Source of the DNA: Stenotrophomonas indicatrix
Lineage (GTDB): Bacteria > Pseudomonadota > Gammaproteobacteria > Xanthomonadales > Xanthomonadaceae
Direction of reading: 5' to 3'
DNA: 64,000 nt
Assembly (NCBI GenBank): GCA_041545745.1
Contig: CP168152.1
Span: 1,610,001 to 1,674,000, forward strand
Under the pieces are notes generated by a model. That model saw only the letters and a list, made by a program, of their open reading frames with translations. It was not told the DNA's origin and did no database searches. Below are positions 1-10,503 of the stretch, in pieces; position 1 is the stretch's first letter, and every line of letters starts with the position of its first letter. The position numbers and the translations under genes are program-made.

Positions 1-730
1 ATTGCCGGGCAGTGATGTGCTTGTGCTTCGCCTGCTGAGCCCGGAAGGGGCGGTTGTGACAGGCGTCGGTGTGGATGGCACTACAACTACGGTGACGGTG
101 TCCAGTGATGGCATGGCGCGCCTGAAGGCGGGTGCTGCCGGCACTCCGACGGTGTTCGCTCTGGCCGATTGCACTCGCGCCGATGTGTTCCCGGCCAGCA
201 TCAGTGGATCCACGGTCAAGATCGAGAAGCTGGATCTGACCGGCTACTCCGTCAACAACGCGATGACGATGCTGTATCGCGCCGATGGCCTGGTGTATTA
301 CATCGCGAGCAATGGCAACAACGAGCCGGCCCTGTACCGCGCCCGCGCCAACGGTGCCGGTGGCTACGGTGACGGCGAGGAACTGGTGGAGGGCATCGAG
401 AGCATGCAGTTGCTGTACGGCCTTGATGCAACACCGGATATTTCTCTTTCCACGCCGCCCAGCGGCCGCATCGTCGACCAGCGCGTGGCCAGCGACATCA
501 GTACCGCAGTGGACGCGACCGCCGTTGGCGCGTGGCGTCGCGTAGGCATGGTGCAGGTGGGGCTGCTTGCCCGCAGCCCGCAGCGGGCGTCGGCGCAGGC
601 TCCGGGTTCGGCAGCCACCTACCTGGGCGTGCTTGGTGTGACCATCGCGCCGGGCGATCCGTATGACCAGCGCCACCGTGGCGCCTATGAAGTTTCCGTT
701 GCGTTGCGCAACCGCCTGTTCGGGAATTGA
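1..730 (+). CDS. pilW: Type IV pilus minor pilin PilW, C-terminal part (cut by window edge)
   Basis: The frame is already open at base 2 and ends at a TGA at 728-730, so the start lies upstream of the window. About 242 residues of the C-terminal globular part are visible. The stretch EELVEGIESMQLLYG followed by a long basic tail is typical of PilW-family minor pilins, which prime assembly of the type IV pilus in the inner membrane and periplasm. pilX starts 5 bp after the stop and pilY1 and pilE follow, which is the usual minor-pilin operon order and is the strongest support. The N-terminal prepilin cleavage site cannot be checked here. The TTG at base 2 is not the true start. Confidence 0.85.
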   Translation, partial: LPGSDVLVLRLLSPEGAVVTGVGVDGTTTTVTVSSDGMARLKAGAAGTPTVFALADCTRADVFPASISGSTVKIEKLDLTGYSVNNAMTMLYRADGLVYYIASNGNNEPALYRARANGAGGYGDGEELVEGIESMQLLYGLDATPDISLSTPPSGRIVDQRVASDISTAVDATAVGAWRRVGMVQVGLLARSPQRASAQAPGSAATYLGVLGVTIAPGDPYDQRHRGAYEVSVALRNRLFGN

Positions 731-735
731 CGACC

Positions 736-1257
736 ATGCGCTCCATCAAGCTGTCTTCGCGCCGCACTTTCTCTGCCCCTGTCCGGCAGCGTGGTGCCGT
801 GCTCTATGTCGCGCTGATTCTGCTGATCATGCTTGCGCTGCTGGGTGTCATAGGCATGCAGGTGGCCGGCATGCAGGAGCGCATGGCATCCGGTTACCGT
901 GCTGGCAACGTGGCTTTCCAGAATGCCGAGGGCGCCGCCCGCAGTGCCGAGAATGCCGTGGAAAAGATTGCCAATCGCCAGTCGCCGGGTGACAGCCCGG
1001 CGGTTACTTCGGCCGACATCGATCAACGCTGCGACGACGGCTTCGATCCTTCGGACTGGGTCGCCAAGACCAAGCTGGGCAACAAGCCGGCAGTGAAGGT
1101 CCGGCAGATCCAGGGCTGCATCCAGGGAGAGGGGGCGCTGGACATGGGCAAGCCGTTGGAGGCCGCAACACCGGTCTACCAGATCACCACGTACGCCGGC
1201 GACACCGCTGCCGACGCGACATCGCGCTCGGCGGTCGACACCGTATTCAAGCTGTGA
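736..1257 (+). CDS. pilX: Type IV pilus minor pilin PilX
   Basis: The protein has 173 residues. A basic N-terminus is followed by GAVLYVALILLIMLALLG, a hydrophobic helix without the usual +5 glutamate, then MQERMASGYRAGNVAFQNAE, the conserved PilX block. PilX joins PilW, PilV, PilE and PilY1 in the priming complex at the pilus tip. I chose the ATG at 736 because the upstream in-frame TTG at 727 overlaps the pilW stop and has no better ribosome site. The gene lies between pilW and pilY1, with only a 13-bp gap to pilY1, so the three are surely co-transcribed. Confidence 0.88.
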   Translation: MRSIKLSSRRTFSAPVRQRGAVLYVALILLIMLALLGVIGMQVAGMQERMASGYRAGNVAFQNAEGAARSAENAVEKIANRQSPGDSPAVTSADIDQRCDDGFDPSDWVAKTKLGNKPAVKVRQIQGCIQGEGALDMGKPLEAATPVYQITTYAGDTAADATSRSAVDTVFKL

Positions 1258-1270
1258 GGGTGGGGAACCC

Positions 1271-4200
1271 ATGAACACGCGAAATCGCAGGATCCTGGCG
1301 GGCGTAGGCCTTGCCGTTGTCGCCGCCGGCGGCTACCTGGTGCATACCCTGATGGCCGCGCAGGCGCAGGGTGTGTTGGCGCAGGAGCCCTTGAACGTGC
1401 AGGTGCAGACACCGCCTGCGTTCATCATGGCGGTGGATGACTCGAATTCGATGACCTTCGAGCGCATGTTCCCGGGTGGTGACGGGCGATTGATCTTCAC
1501 CAAAACGACGGGCAGTTTCTTCAACAACAACGGCAGCTTCTACAGTGTCGGCCAGGACTGCAGCTCCAGTTCAGTCGATTGCTACCTCTACCTTTACGCG
1601 CACAGTCAATACAACGAGCGCTATTCGTATGGACGCGCGATCCCACCGCTGGATATCTTCGGCTTTGCCCGCTCGCACGTCTACAACGCAAGCTATTACA
1701 ACCCGTCCGTCAGCTACAAGCCGTGGCTGAGGGCCGATGGAACCCGTTGGGACGCTGCCAGCAAGACGGCGGCGCGTGTCGACCCGCGCTCCGGATTTGC
1801 GGGGTACGACATCACGTACGACATGACCAGTGTCCGTTCGAGGAATAATGAAGGGTTCCAGTTCGTCGATGGAATGAAGATTCCCAATCTGGCGGGAACC
1901 GACAATGCGTACTACCAGGGCGGCAGTTGGCGTACCGCTTCGCGCGACTTCAGCTCTGCGGTGCAGTATGGCGTGCAGTACTTCCCGGCGACCTTCTATC
2001 TGCCGGAGAATTCACCTGCGCCCTACGGATACAAGCTGGACGATGCGAATCGACCGGTGATCACGGGTGCCTGTGGGCCCAAGTGCAATCTGCGCCGCTA
2101 TCAGATCAAGAAGGACAACTACAGCATCGATGGTGCCTACGATACTGCGGTGCAGAACTTCGCCAATTGGTTCCAGTATCACCGCAGCCGCACGCTGGCC
2201 ATTGTCGGTGCCTCTACCGAGGCGTTGTACGGCATCGACAACATGCGGGTGGGTTACTTCACGATCAATGACTTGAAGAACGTGAAGATGCATGATCTGG
2301 TGACTAACCGCGCCGATCTCTATCAGCAGATCTACGGATTGAAGCCGATCAGTGGCACGCCCAACCGACGTGCTGTGGAGTATCTGGCCGAACAGTTCCG
2401 CCGCACCGATGACGGCGCGCCCGTCATCCGCGCTTGCCAGCGCAATGGCGGCATGTTGTTCACGGACGGCTATACGAATTCCAAGAACTATCCGAATGGC
2501 TCGTTCGCCAACGCGGACGCGGTCAATACCGTGAATCTGCCGACACTGCCCTTCGCCGACAATTACAACAATACGATGGCCGACATCACTGCGGCCTATT
2601 ACTCGGGCAGCAAGACGCCGCTTCGTTCCGATACCGGCTTCCCCAAGGGGCAGGTGCCGGTGGACGAGCGCTGCGGCACGTTGTCCCAAGGCAGCGCGGA
2701 GTGGAAGCGACTGGACTGCCAGGCCGATCTGCACATGAATTTCTACGGTGTCACGCTTGGTGCTCAGGGGCGGATTTACGGCGTGAATGCTGCCGCCACG
2801 GCGGATCCGTACAAGAATCCGCCGAACTGGAACGGCAGCCCTGATCCGTCGACGGTGGACGATGGAACGGTCATCGATGAGATCTGGCACGCCGCGCTCA
2901 ACAGTCGTGGTGAATTCATCAATGCTCAGACGCCTGCCGATGTAACCGAGGCGATGCGACGTGTGTTGGCCTCGATTTCCGGCGGCAAGTCGTCGTCGGG
3001 AACCATTGGCATGACCGGCGCCCGCATTGGCGCAGGTTCGCTGTCGGTGACGCCAAGCTATGACATCCGCAATGGTGCGACCGATTGGTCGAGCAAGCTG
3101 AAGGCGTCGACCGTAAAGATCAACAGTGACCAGGTCGCTGTGTTCAGCGAGGCCTGGGAGGCGTCAACGAAACTCGCTTCAACGGGTCGCCGCATCGTGG
3201 CCAACAAAGCGGGTACGCTGGTTGACTTCGGTTCGGCCGACATCAGCCTGGCCGATCTGTGCAGCAAGCCGGATGGCAAGTACGCAGAGATGCTGGTGTG
3301 CTCGACTGACAAGCTGAAGTCCATTGATGCTGATATCGACACGGCCATCCGCTATCTGAAAGCGGATACGACGATGGAAAAGCGCAGCGGCGGCAAGTAC
3401 CGCGACCGGACCACGCCGCTGGGCGACATCGTCAATTCGGCCCCGGTGGTCAGTTCGCCTATCGATGACTATGGCTATCGCCAGCTCGGCACCGATTATG
3501 CCGTCAGCTATGCCAAGTACCTGGACACCAAGGCGAAGAGTGGTCGTTACACGGTGTACGTCGGTGCCAATGACGGCATGCTGCATGCCTTCGATGGTGG
3601 CATGGGGGCATCGGGTGAGATGGACAGTACGGGAGGGACCGAGCGCTTTGCGTACATTCCGTCAACCTCGCTGGGCCACATGGCCAACCTGCTGTTCCCG
3701 TACAAACCGGATACCGCTGATCAGACCTTCCGCCATCGCTATTTCGTCGACGGTCCAATCACCATCTCGGACATGCTCGTCGGCAGCACCTGGCAGACGG
3801 GACTGGTCGGTACGGCTGGCGCTGGTGGACGCTCGGTATTCGCGCTGGACGTGAGTGACCCGGCAGCGTTTGGCACGCGCCAAGCACTCTGGGAGATCAG
3901 CGACCTGAACATGTCGTTGGCCGAGGGCGTGCGCAACAACATCGGCTTCGTGCTGGGCAAGCCGGTGATCGTGCCGGTGAAGGAAGGCAAGACGGTTGCA
4001 TGGAAGGCGATCTTCGGCAACGGCTATAACAGTGCCAGTCGCAAGGCCGTTCTGTTCGTCGTGGATATGGCGTCCGGCGCCACGCGGATGATCGAGGCGG
4101 TAGAAAGCAATGCCTCGGGAGCCAATATCTCCGGAGACAATGGGTTGGGCAACGTGGTGGTGGTGGATCGCTGGCGTGGTGACAGCCAGGACCTGCGCGG

Positions 4201-5032
4201 TCGCGATGGTCTTGCCGATACCGTCTACGCCGCCGATCAGCGCGGCGCCATCTGGAAATTCGACCTTACCGATAGTTCCGACACGGCGCTGACCGTTCCC
4301 GTATTCACCACCCAGGTCAGCCAGGACACCAGCGCGCGAAACTTCCGCCAGCCGATCACGGGTGGCATGACCGCTGCGACCGGTCCATCGGGTGGTGTGA
4401 TGCTGTATTTCGGTACGGGCAGCTTCTCGTTCTACAGTGACAAGGACGATACCTCACGACAGGCGTTGTATGCGGTCAATGACATCGGCGGGAAGAGGGT
4501 CACATCGACCTTGACCGCGGCCAATCTGACGCCCTATACCGCGGATGTTCCGGCGACGGGCGCCGAGGCGCGCAAGATTGTGGCAGGGACTGCGCCGGCC
4601 AATGCGCGAGGGTGGATGATCAACCTGCCTGCGAGCAACGGTGAGCGGTTCGTTGGTAATCCACTGCTGGTCAGCGGCATCATGTTCATGCCGACCTATG
4701 TCCCCAATCTGGAATCCGTGGGCTGCTCGACGAGTGGTTCGAACTGGCTGTTTGGTCTTTCCTCGCTGACCGGTGCGCCTGCCCTGGAGAATGTCCGGAC
4801 CGGTTCCCCCACGGGTGTCAAGCCGGCGCCGGGTACAGCGGGCCTGTCGATGAAGACCGAGGGAACCGCTCCGGTCAAGGACGTATCCCTGTCGGTCATA
4901 CCGCGTCTGGGTAGTGGCAAGGAAGGTCCGCCCGGGGGCAGCTCATGCTGGATGGTGGTAGGCGCCGCTGGCAGCCAGTCGCTGTATCTGCCTTATCCCT
5001 GCGGTCGCCAATCCTGGCGGCAGCTCCAGTGA
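1271..5032 (+). CDS. pilY1: PilY1 pilus tip adhesin / pilus biogenesis protein
   Basis: The protein has 1253 residues with an N-terminal signal segment (about 1-35). A VWA-like domain follows, with a metal-ion-dependent adhesion motif DDSNS at 56-60 (D56, S58, S60). The C-terminal half is a PilY1-type beta-propeller: VYVGANDGMLHAFDGG near residue 760 is the family signature, and an Asp-rich loop DSQDLRGRDGLAD near 973 lies where PilY1 proteins bind calcium. PilY1 is a tip-located adhesin and mechanosensor that also controls pilus retraction. It lies between pilX and pilE in the minor-pilin operon. The central region is rich in Tyr, Ser and Asn, as is usual in the variable adhesive part. Confidence 0.93.
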   Translation: MNTRNRRILAGVGLAVVAAGGYLVHTLMAAQAQGVLAQEPLNVQVQTPPAFIMAVDDSNSMTFERMFPGGDGRLIFTKTTGSFFNNNGSFYSVGQDCSSSSVDCYLYLYAHSQYNERYSYGRAIPPLDIFGFARSHVYNASYYNPSVSYKPWLRADGTRWDAASKTAARVDPRSGFAGYDITYDMTSVRSRNNEGFQFVDGMKIPNLAGTDNAYYQGGSWRTASRDFSSAVQYGVQYFPATFYLPENSPAPYGYKLDDANRPVITGACGPKCNLRRYQIKKDNYSIDGAYDTAVQNFANWFQYHRSRTLAIVGASTEALYGIDNMRVGYFTINDLKNVKMHDLVTNRADLYQQIYGLKPISGTPNRRAVEYLAEQFRRTDDGAPVIRACQRNGGMLFTDGYTNSKNYPNGSFANADAVNTVNLPTLPFADNYNNTMADITAAYYSGSKTPLRSDTGFPKGQVPVDERCGTLSQGSAEWKRLDCQADLHMNFYGVTLGAQGRIYGVNAAATADPYKNPPNWNGSPDPSTVDDGTVIDEIWHAALNSRGEFINAQTPADVTEAMRRVLASISGGKSSSGTIGMTGARIGAGSLSVTPSYDIRNGATDWSSKLKASTVKINSDQVAVFSEAWEASTKLASTGRRIVANKAGTLVDFGSADISLADLCSKPDGKYAEMLVCSTDKLKSIDADIDTAIRYLKADTTMEKRSGGKYRDRTTPLGDIVNSAPVVSSPIDDYGYRQLGTDYAVSYAKYLDTKAKSGRYTVYVGANDGMLHAFDGGMGASGEMDSTGGTERFAYIPSTSLGHMANLLFPYKPDTADQTFRHRYFVDGPITISDMLVGSTWQTGLVGTAGAGGRSVFALDVSDPAAFGTRQALWEISDLNMSLAEGVRNNIGFVLGKPVIVPVKEGKTVAWKAIFGNGYNSASRKAVLFVVDMASGATRMIEAVESNASGANISGDNGLGNVVVVDRWRGDSQDLRGRDGLADTVYAADQRGAIWKFDLTDSSDTALTVPVFTTQVSQDTSARNFRQPITGGMTAATGPSGGVMLYFGTGSFSFYSDKDDTSRQALYAVNDIGGKRVTSTLTAANLTPYTADVPATGAEARKIVAGTAPANARGWMINLPASNGERFVGNPLLVSGIMFMPTYVPNLESVGCSTSGSNWLFGLSSLTGAPALENVRTGSPTGVKPAPGTAGLSMKTEGTAPVKDVSLSVIPRLGSGKEGPPGGSSCWMVVGAAGSQSLYLPYPCGRQSWRQLQ

Positions 5033-5055
5033 CCCCTGTGCGAGGATCCACATCC

Positions 5056-5463
5056 ATGCAGTCTTTCCGTGCGCCTCATCGCTCAGCGGGCTTTACGTTG
5101 ATCGAATTGATGATCGTGGTGATCGTCATCGGCATCCTGGCGGCCATCGCGATTCCTTCGTACCAGCAGTACGTACTTCGATCACACCGTGCAGTAGCCA
5201 AAGCGGACCTGGCCGAGTACGCGCAACGTGCGGAGCGCTATCACTCCAGCAACAATTCCTATTCGGGCTACACCCTGCCCAGCAAGGTCTCGCCGCGCGA
5301 AGGCGGGGCGACGCGATACGACCTGAGTTACAACGGAGATGGTTCCACGTTCACGATCACGGCGTCTCCCGCGGGTACGCAGGTCAAGGACAGCTGCGGC
5401 AAGCTGACCCTCGACCAGGCCAACCGGAAAACCTCGGAAGGAGCGGTTTCCGATTGTTGGTAG
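5056..5463 (+). CDS. pilE: PilE-type type IV minor pilin
   Basis: The protein has 135 residues with a class III prepilin signal: GFTLIELMIVVIVIGILAA, in which cleavage after G13 leaves F at +1 and E at +5. Two cysteines near the C-terminus (DSCGKL and VSDCW) would form the pilin D-loop disulfide. I chose the ATG at 5056 rather than an upstream in-frame ATG at 4945, which lies inside pilY1 and would give an unusable 50-residue leader. It starts 23 bp after pilY1 and closes the operon. PilE in this position is a minor pilin connecting the tip complex to the pilus, not the major subunit, but a pilin role in general is all the sequence proves. Confidence 0.88.
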   Translation: MQSFRAPHRSAGFTLIELMIVVIVIGILAAIAIPSYQQYVLRSHRAVAKADLAEYAQRAERYHSSNNSYSGYTLPSKVSPREGGATRYDLSYNGDGSTFTITASPAGTQVKDSCGKLTLDQANRKTSEGAVSDCW

Positions 5464-5469
5464 TGGGTG

Positions 5470-5498
5470 TTGATCTTCCAGGATTCGACCAGTACAAT
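5470..5498 (+). promoter_or_regulatory. Probable sigma-70 promoter of tRNA-Asn
   Basis: TTGATC at 5470-5475 and TACAAT at 5493-5498 are separated by 17 bp and lie just upstream of the tRNA. Inferred from hexamers and spacing only. Confidence 0.6.
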
Positions 5499-5508
5499 GC
5501 GCCTCCCC

Positions 5509-5585
5509 GCCCGAATAGCTCAGCCGGTTAGAGCACTTGACTGTTAATCAGGGGGTCGTTGGTTCGAGTCCAACTTCGGGCGCCA
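5509..5585 (+). tRNA. tRNA-Asn (anticodon GTT)
   Basis: A complete 77-nt cloverleaf. The acceptor arms GCCCGAA and TTCGGGC pair, the T arm carries GGTTCGAGTCC, the anticodon GTT is at 5543-5545, and the CCA end is encoded (5583-5585). Confidence 0.97.
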
Positions 5586-5596
5586 GATATTGCAGA

Positions 5597-5620
5597 AGCC
5601 GCGAGAAATCGCGGCTTTTT
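5597..5620 (+). terminator. Rho-independent terminator after tRNA-Asn
   Basis: An 8-bp stem AGCCGCGA / TCGCGGCT with a GAAA loop is followed by a T-run. It ends the tRNA transcript and lies just before the stop of the opposing fimT-like gene. Confidence 0.85.
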
Positions 5621-5637
5621 GCTTTTCTTTGCTCTGT

Positions 5638-6219
5638 TCAGCACGGCAGATCGCGGTTGCTGCGTTCACTGCGGGTACGCCCGCCATTGTTGACCACCAG
5701 CTTGCCGTGCAGGTGTCTGCCAGCGCAGATGCGCAGGGTCAGATTGGCGCCGGGGCTTCGCCCATCCGCCTGGAAAAACAGGAGCGGCCGTCCGCTGCTG
5801 GCGTGTGCCAGGATCGAGACATCGTCGCGGCCACGGTGATGGGCCAGGATGGCTTCCGGCGTTGCTGGTGGGTCCCGCCGCAGGCCACTGCGATAGATGA
5901 TCCAGCCAGCACTCCAGTCGTCCGTGCACTGATGCCCGTCTTCGCTGGCGCACACGCCGATCAGTTCACGCCGGATCAGCGCTTGGCTGCGCGCGCTGGA
6001 GAGACTGGCATGCAGCGTCAGCTGCAGTGCGTCGGCACGCTGGCGTAGCAGCAGTGACTGCATCGCCGGCCATCCGGCCGCCAGCATTACCGAAAGGACG
6101 GCAACAACCATCATCAGTTCAACCAGTTGCATGCCCTGGGCGGGCGGGTGTGCAGGCGGGTGTTTCCAGGAGGGGGTGGACATGGAGCGAGCGTCGCCCC
6201 TTTCAATGGGGCCCACCAT
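5638..6219 (-). CDS. fimT: GspH/FimT-family pseudopilin
   Basis: The protein has up to 193 residues. A prepilin-type segment [18 protein letters not shown] (Gly before the cut, Glu at +5) is followed by the polar GspH/FimT domain. Two cysteines ([15 protein letters not shown]) and [21 protein letters not shown] near the C-terminus fit xanthomonad FimT proteins, which bind DNA for natural transformation through a basic C-terminal tail. The ATG at 6219 has the best ribosome site (AGGGG 8 nt upstream) but gives a 29-residue leader. The ATG at 6183 gives a 17-residue leader more usual for prepilins. It is transcribed towards tRNA-Asn and is separate from the pilW-pilE operon. comEC at 14 kb is the other competence-related gene here. 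Confidence 0.75.
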   Translation of the reverse strand: MVGPIERGDARSMSTPSWKHPPAHPPAQGMQLVELMMVVAVLSVMLAAGWPAMQSLLLRQRADALQLTLHASLSSARSQALIRRELIGVCASEDGHQCTDDWSAGWIIYRSGLRRDPPATPEAILAHHRGRDDVSILAHASSGRPLLFFQADGRSPGANLTLRICAGRHLHGKLVVNNGGRTRSERSNRDLPC

Positions 6220-6311
6220 CAGGCATTCCCCTGCCGGTCTCCCCGGCTTCCCCTCAGCCGACCGTCACCGGACGCCCCTTATACTTACCTTCCCCGGGAC
6301 CTGGCAACACC

Positions 6312-8336
<2,025 letters not shown>

Positions 8337-8368
8337 ACGCGGTAAAGCGGCTTTTCTTCACAAAAGTA

Positions 8369-8397
8369 TTGCGCTTGCCGGTCGCCATCCGTAATAT
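8369..8397 (+). promoter_or_regulatory. Probable promoter of the first tRNA-Val
   Basis: TTGCGC (8369-8374) and TAATAT (8392-8397) with 17-bp spacing lie 47 bp upstream of the tRNA. Inferred from hexamers only. Confidence 0.55.
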
Positions 8398-8443
8398 ACG
8401 CGGCCTGCACCGACGCAATCGCGGCGCTGCAGAAGCAACAAAC

Positions 8444-8518
8444 GGGCGGTTAGCTCAGCGGTAGAGCACTACCTTGACATGGTAGGGGTCACAGGTTCGA
8501 ACCCTGTACCGCCCACCA
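8444..8518 (+). tRNA. tRNA-Val (anticodon GAC), copy 1
   Basis: A 75-nt cloverleaf. Acceptor arms GGGCGGT and ACCGCCC pair, the anticodon GAC is at 8476-8478 and the CCA end is encoded. It is identical to the copy at 8616. Confidence 0.97.
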
Positions 8519-8554
8519 CGAAGTCCCCCAGGGGGCTGTCGTGAGGATCAAAAG

Positions 8555-8577
8555 CCCGGCCCTGGCGCCGGGTTTTT
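8555..8577 (+). terminator. Rho-independent terminator between the tRNA-Val copies
   Basis: CCCGGC pairs with GCCGGG across a short loop and is followed by TTTTT. Confidence 0.75.
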
Positions 8578-8615
8578 ACGTAGAAGCACCAGCCTGCGGG
8601 CTGTACGGAATTTTT

Positions 8616-8690
8616 GGGCGGTTAGCTCAGCGGTAGAGCACTACCTTGACATGGTAGGGGTCACAGGTTCGAACCCTGTACCGCCCACCA
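8616..8690 (+). tRNA. tRNA-Val (anticodon GAC), copy 2
   Basis: Identical over 75 nt to the first copy; the anticodon is at 8648-8650. The two copies are 97 bp apart, each with its own downstream hairpin. Confidence 0.97.
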
Positions 8691-8732
8691 CCGGTTCCCG
8701 GCATCGCCGAAGCAGCGGTGGACACGATGAAA

Positions 8733-8756
8733 GCCGGCCCTGGGCCGGTTTTTTTG
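8733..8756 (+). terminator. Rho-independent terminator after tRNA-Val copy 2
   Basis: A CCGGCC...GGCCGG stem is followed by seven T residues. A second gene on the other strand begins its 3' end shortly after. Confidence 0.8.
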
Positions 8757-8802
8757 TGCCTGCGATTCGCGCTCGTCTGCGCCTGGCCGGTTGCTGTCAT
8801 CA

Positions 8803-9135
8803 TCAACCGCGTTGCTCGACACTGGCGCTGCGCTGCAGCTGCCAATGACCTTCCACGCGCTGCCACAGCTGCATGAAGCCCCGGGAGTGCGCTTGCCCGC
8901 GCTGTCCCGCAGGCGCTTCAGTGTGCCCCCGATCATGGGCCACCTGCAGCACGCGATCCGCACTCAGGCGCAGGATCTGTACGCTCTGGCGCTCCGTCTG
9001 CCCGTGCGTGGCTGGCTCGCTGGCGGCACGCTGGGCATCGGCCTGCAGGATCTGCAATCGCAGCGAATCGCTTCCGGTGTCGGCGTCGCGGTTGCATAGA
9101 CCGGCCATCAACAGCAGCAAGGCAAGCATCGGCAT
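8803..9135 (-). CDS. Small exported protein of unknown function
   Basis: The protein has 110 residues. A hydrophobic N-terminus MPMLALLLLMAGLCNRD suggests a signal peptide; the Cys at 14 could be a lipoprotein site, but GLC is not a good lipobox. The rest is rich in Arg, Gln and His with no domain I recognise. The ATG at 9135 has GGAG 9 nt upstream, which is better supported than the longer frame starting at 9240. Codon bias fits a real gene on this strand. Function unknown. Confidence 0.5.
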   Translation of the reverse strand: MPMLALLLLMAGLCNRDADTGSDSLRLQILQADAQRAASEPATHGQTERQSVQILRLSADRVLQVAHDRGHTEAPAGQRGQAHSRGFMQLWQRVEGHWQLQRSASVEQRG

Positions 9136-9285
9136 GGCACGGTGCTCCGGAGAAGGGAGTCCAGCGTTGCACCGTGGCCTGCGGTGTGAAACCGGTATGC
9201 GACGAAGGCTGGAAAAGCGCGTGCCAACGAGAGCCAGCAAGGATGAATCCGGGCTGGGTCGGGGCAGCTGCAGGACACGATCATG

Positions 9286-9321
9286 AAAAGGGCCGGGCCG
9301 CCTGTGAAGGCAGTCCGGCCC
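9286..9321 (-). terminator. Minus-strand terminator of the cysteine-rich peptide operon
   Basis: Read on the minus strand, GGGCCGG pairs with CCGGCCC and is followed by TTTT. It lies 77 bp past the last stop of the operon at 9398-10396. Confidence 0.6.
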
Positions 9322-9397
9322 ATTTGCCCGGAAGTGACCCCGTTTGGCCGGGAAGCCTGGGCTCAGGTCACGACATGGCTGGAACCTTCAAGCAGGC

Positions 9398-9592
9398 TCA
9401 GAGCGGATCGCAGCACAGGCGCGGGCCGGACCAGTGCCCTGAACCGCCATACGGGCAACCCGGGGTGAACTCGCAGCCCGGTGCGAACCCGGCCTTGGCC
9501 GGAGTGGCGAAGGCCTGCGCGGCACCGAATGACATCGCGGCAACCACGACGATGCCGGCAATGGACGAGAACAGCTTCTTCTTTCCGATCAT
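9398..9592 (-). CDS. Secreted cysteine-rich small peptide, paralogue 2
   Basis: The protein has 64 residues. A signal peptide with an Ala-rich cleavage site (SFGAAQA, about 21-27) leaves a short mature peptide with cysteines at 40, 46, 60 and 61. The pattern is GFAPGC, five residues, CPYG, a Gly/Ser-rich stretch, then a vicinal pair CCDP at the end. It is a tandem duplicate of the next gene: the signal peptide is nearly identical and the cysteines keep their positions. The start at 9592 has AAGGAGATACAG upstream, almost the same strong ribosome site as its twin. I do not recognise the family. Co-transcription with a thioredoxin-fold protein suggests disulfide-bonded or redox-handled cysteines (inference). 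Confidence 0.75.
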   Translation of the reverse strand: MIGKKKLFSSIAGIVVVAAMSFGAAQAFATPAKAGFAPGCEFTPGCPYGGSGHWSGPRLCCDPL

Positions 9593-9623
9593 CTGTATCT
9601 CCTTTGCAGAGTGTCGAGGTGGA

Positions 9624-9815
9624 TCACATCGGATCGCAGCAGACCAGCAGGCCGTGGGAGCCAGCATTGCCGTACGGGCAGCTGGGATGCTCCTTGCAAC
9701 CCGGTGCAAAGCCGGTCTTCACCGGTGTGGCGAAGGCCTGTGCGGCACCGAATGACATTGCAGCAACGATGACGATACCGGCGACGGACGAGAACAGCGC
9801 TTTCTTCCCGATCAT
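9624..9815 (-). CDS. Secreted cysteine-rich small peptide, paralogue 1
   Basis: The protein has 63 residues with a signal peptide MIGKKALFSSVAGIVIVAAM and an AQA cleavage site. Mature cysteines are at 40, 46, 59 and 60 (GFAPGC, SCPYG, VCCDPM). It starts 11 bp after the stop of the thioredoxin-like gene, with AAGGAGATACAC directly before the ATG, so translation should be strong. The second copy follows after 31 bp. Function unknown. Candidates are a secreted peptide effector or bacteriocin-like peptide, or a small metal- or thiol-binding protein; nothing in the sequence decides between these. Confidence 0.78.
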   Translation of the reverse strand: MIGKKALFSSVAGIVIVAAMSFGAAQAFATPVKTGFAPGCKEHPSCPYGNAGSHGLLVCCDPM

Positions 9816-9826
9816 GTGTATCTCCT

Positions 9827-10396
9827 TCAGTTGGTGTGGCTTCCCGGATTCATTGCCTTGGCGACGGCCTGTACCGTCTCTGTGTCGAGCTGGCCGACAT
9901 GCTTGTAGGCGACGCTGCCATCTGCGGCGAGCACCATCAGCATCGGTGTCAGCGTTGCGCGGTAACGCTTGGAGACTTCGCCCTGATCGTCGACGGCGAT
10001 CGGAAACGCCAGCGCGTGTTTGCCGGCGTAGTCGGCGAGCTGGTCATACGGTGGCAGGCCGACGCCGACCAGTTCGGCGCTGCCACGTGCAGCCGCGATC
10101 TGCTGCAGCTGTGGCACTGAGGCCAGGCAGTAGCGGCAGGCGGTAGAGAAGAAGTAGAGGATCTGCGGCACGGCGCGGTGGCCACCGATATCGACATGGG
10201 TCTGCTGCGTCGTCCGCAGCGTTAACAGTTCAGGTCGGGTGCCGGTTGCAAGACCATGTGCATCCAGCTGGGTCTGCTGCAGCTGCGCCGCCATCTGTTC
10301 GTTGACCTGCCGCAACTGGCGGTTCTGCCAGGAGAGCATGATGACCAGTGCGGCCAGCAGCAGGGCGACTACGGGAAACAGTGCACGCTTGAGCAT
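9827..10396 (-). CDS. Membrane-anchored thioredoxin-fold (TlpA/MauD-like) protein
   Basis: The protein has 189 residues. An N-terminal membrane anchor (about 4-22) is followed by a short coiled-coil-like Gln-rich linker and a periplasmic thioredoxin-like domain. The redox motif is C87-R-Y-C90 in FFSTACRYCLASVP, and TLTPMLMVLAADG holds the TP that stands for the family's cis-Pro. It resembles TlpA and MauD-type thiol-disulfide oxidoreductases. It is the first gene of an operon with two secreted cysteine-rich peptides, so its likely role is forming or reducing their disulfides (inference). A consensus -35 TTGACA lies on the minus strand at 10451-10456, though a well-spaced -10 is not clear. Confidence 0.8.
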   Translation of the reverse strand: MLKRALFPVVALLLAALVIMLSWQNRQLRQVNEQMAAQLQQTQLDAHGLATGTRPELLTLRTTQQTHVDIGGHRAVPQILYFFSTACRYCLASVPQLQQIAAARGSAELVGVGLPPYDQLADYAGKHALAFPIAVDDQGEVSKRYRATLTPMLMVLAADGSVAYKHVGQLDTETVQAVAKAMNPGSHTN

Positions 10397-10503
10397 CGAT
10401 CATCCTTGAACGCCGCGTTGCATCGACCATACCGGAAACAGCAACAGGAATGTCAAGCTTTTCTATCATAGGTGACGCAGTTCCCAAACCTCAGGACGCC
10501 ACC

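Noticed and set aside
8616..8690. Repeated tRNA-Val sequence as a possible attachment-site duplication
   Set aside because: Both copies are complete tRNA genes with separate terminators and only 97 bp between them, so gene duplication is the simpler reading.
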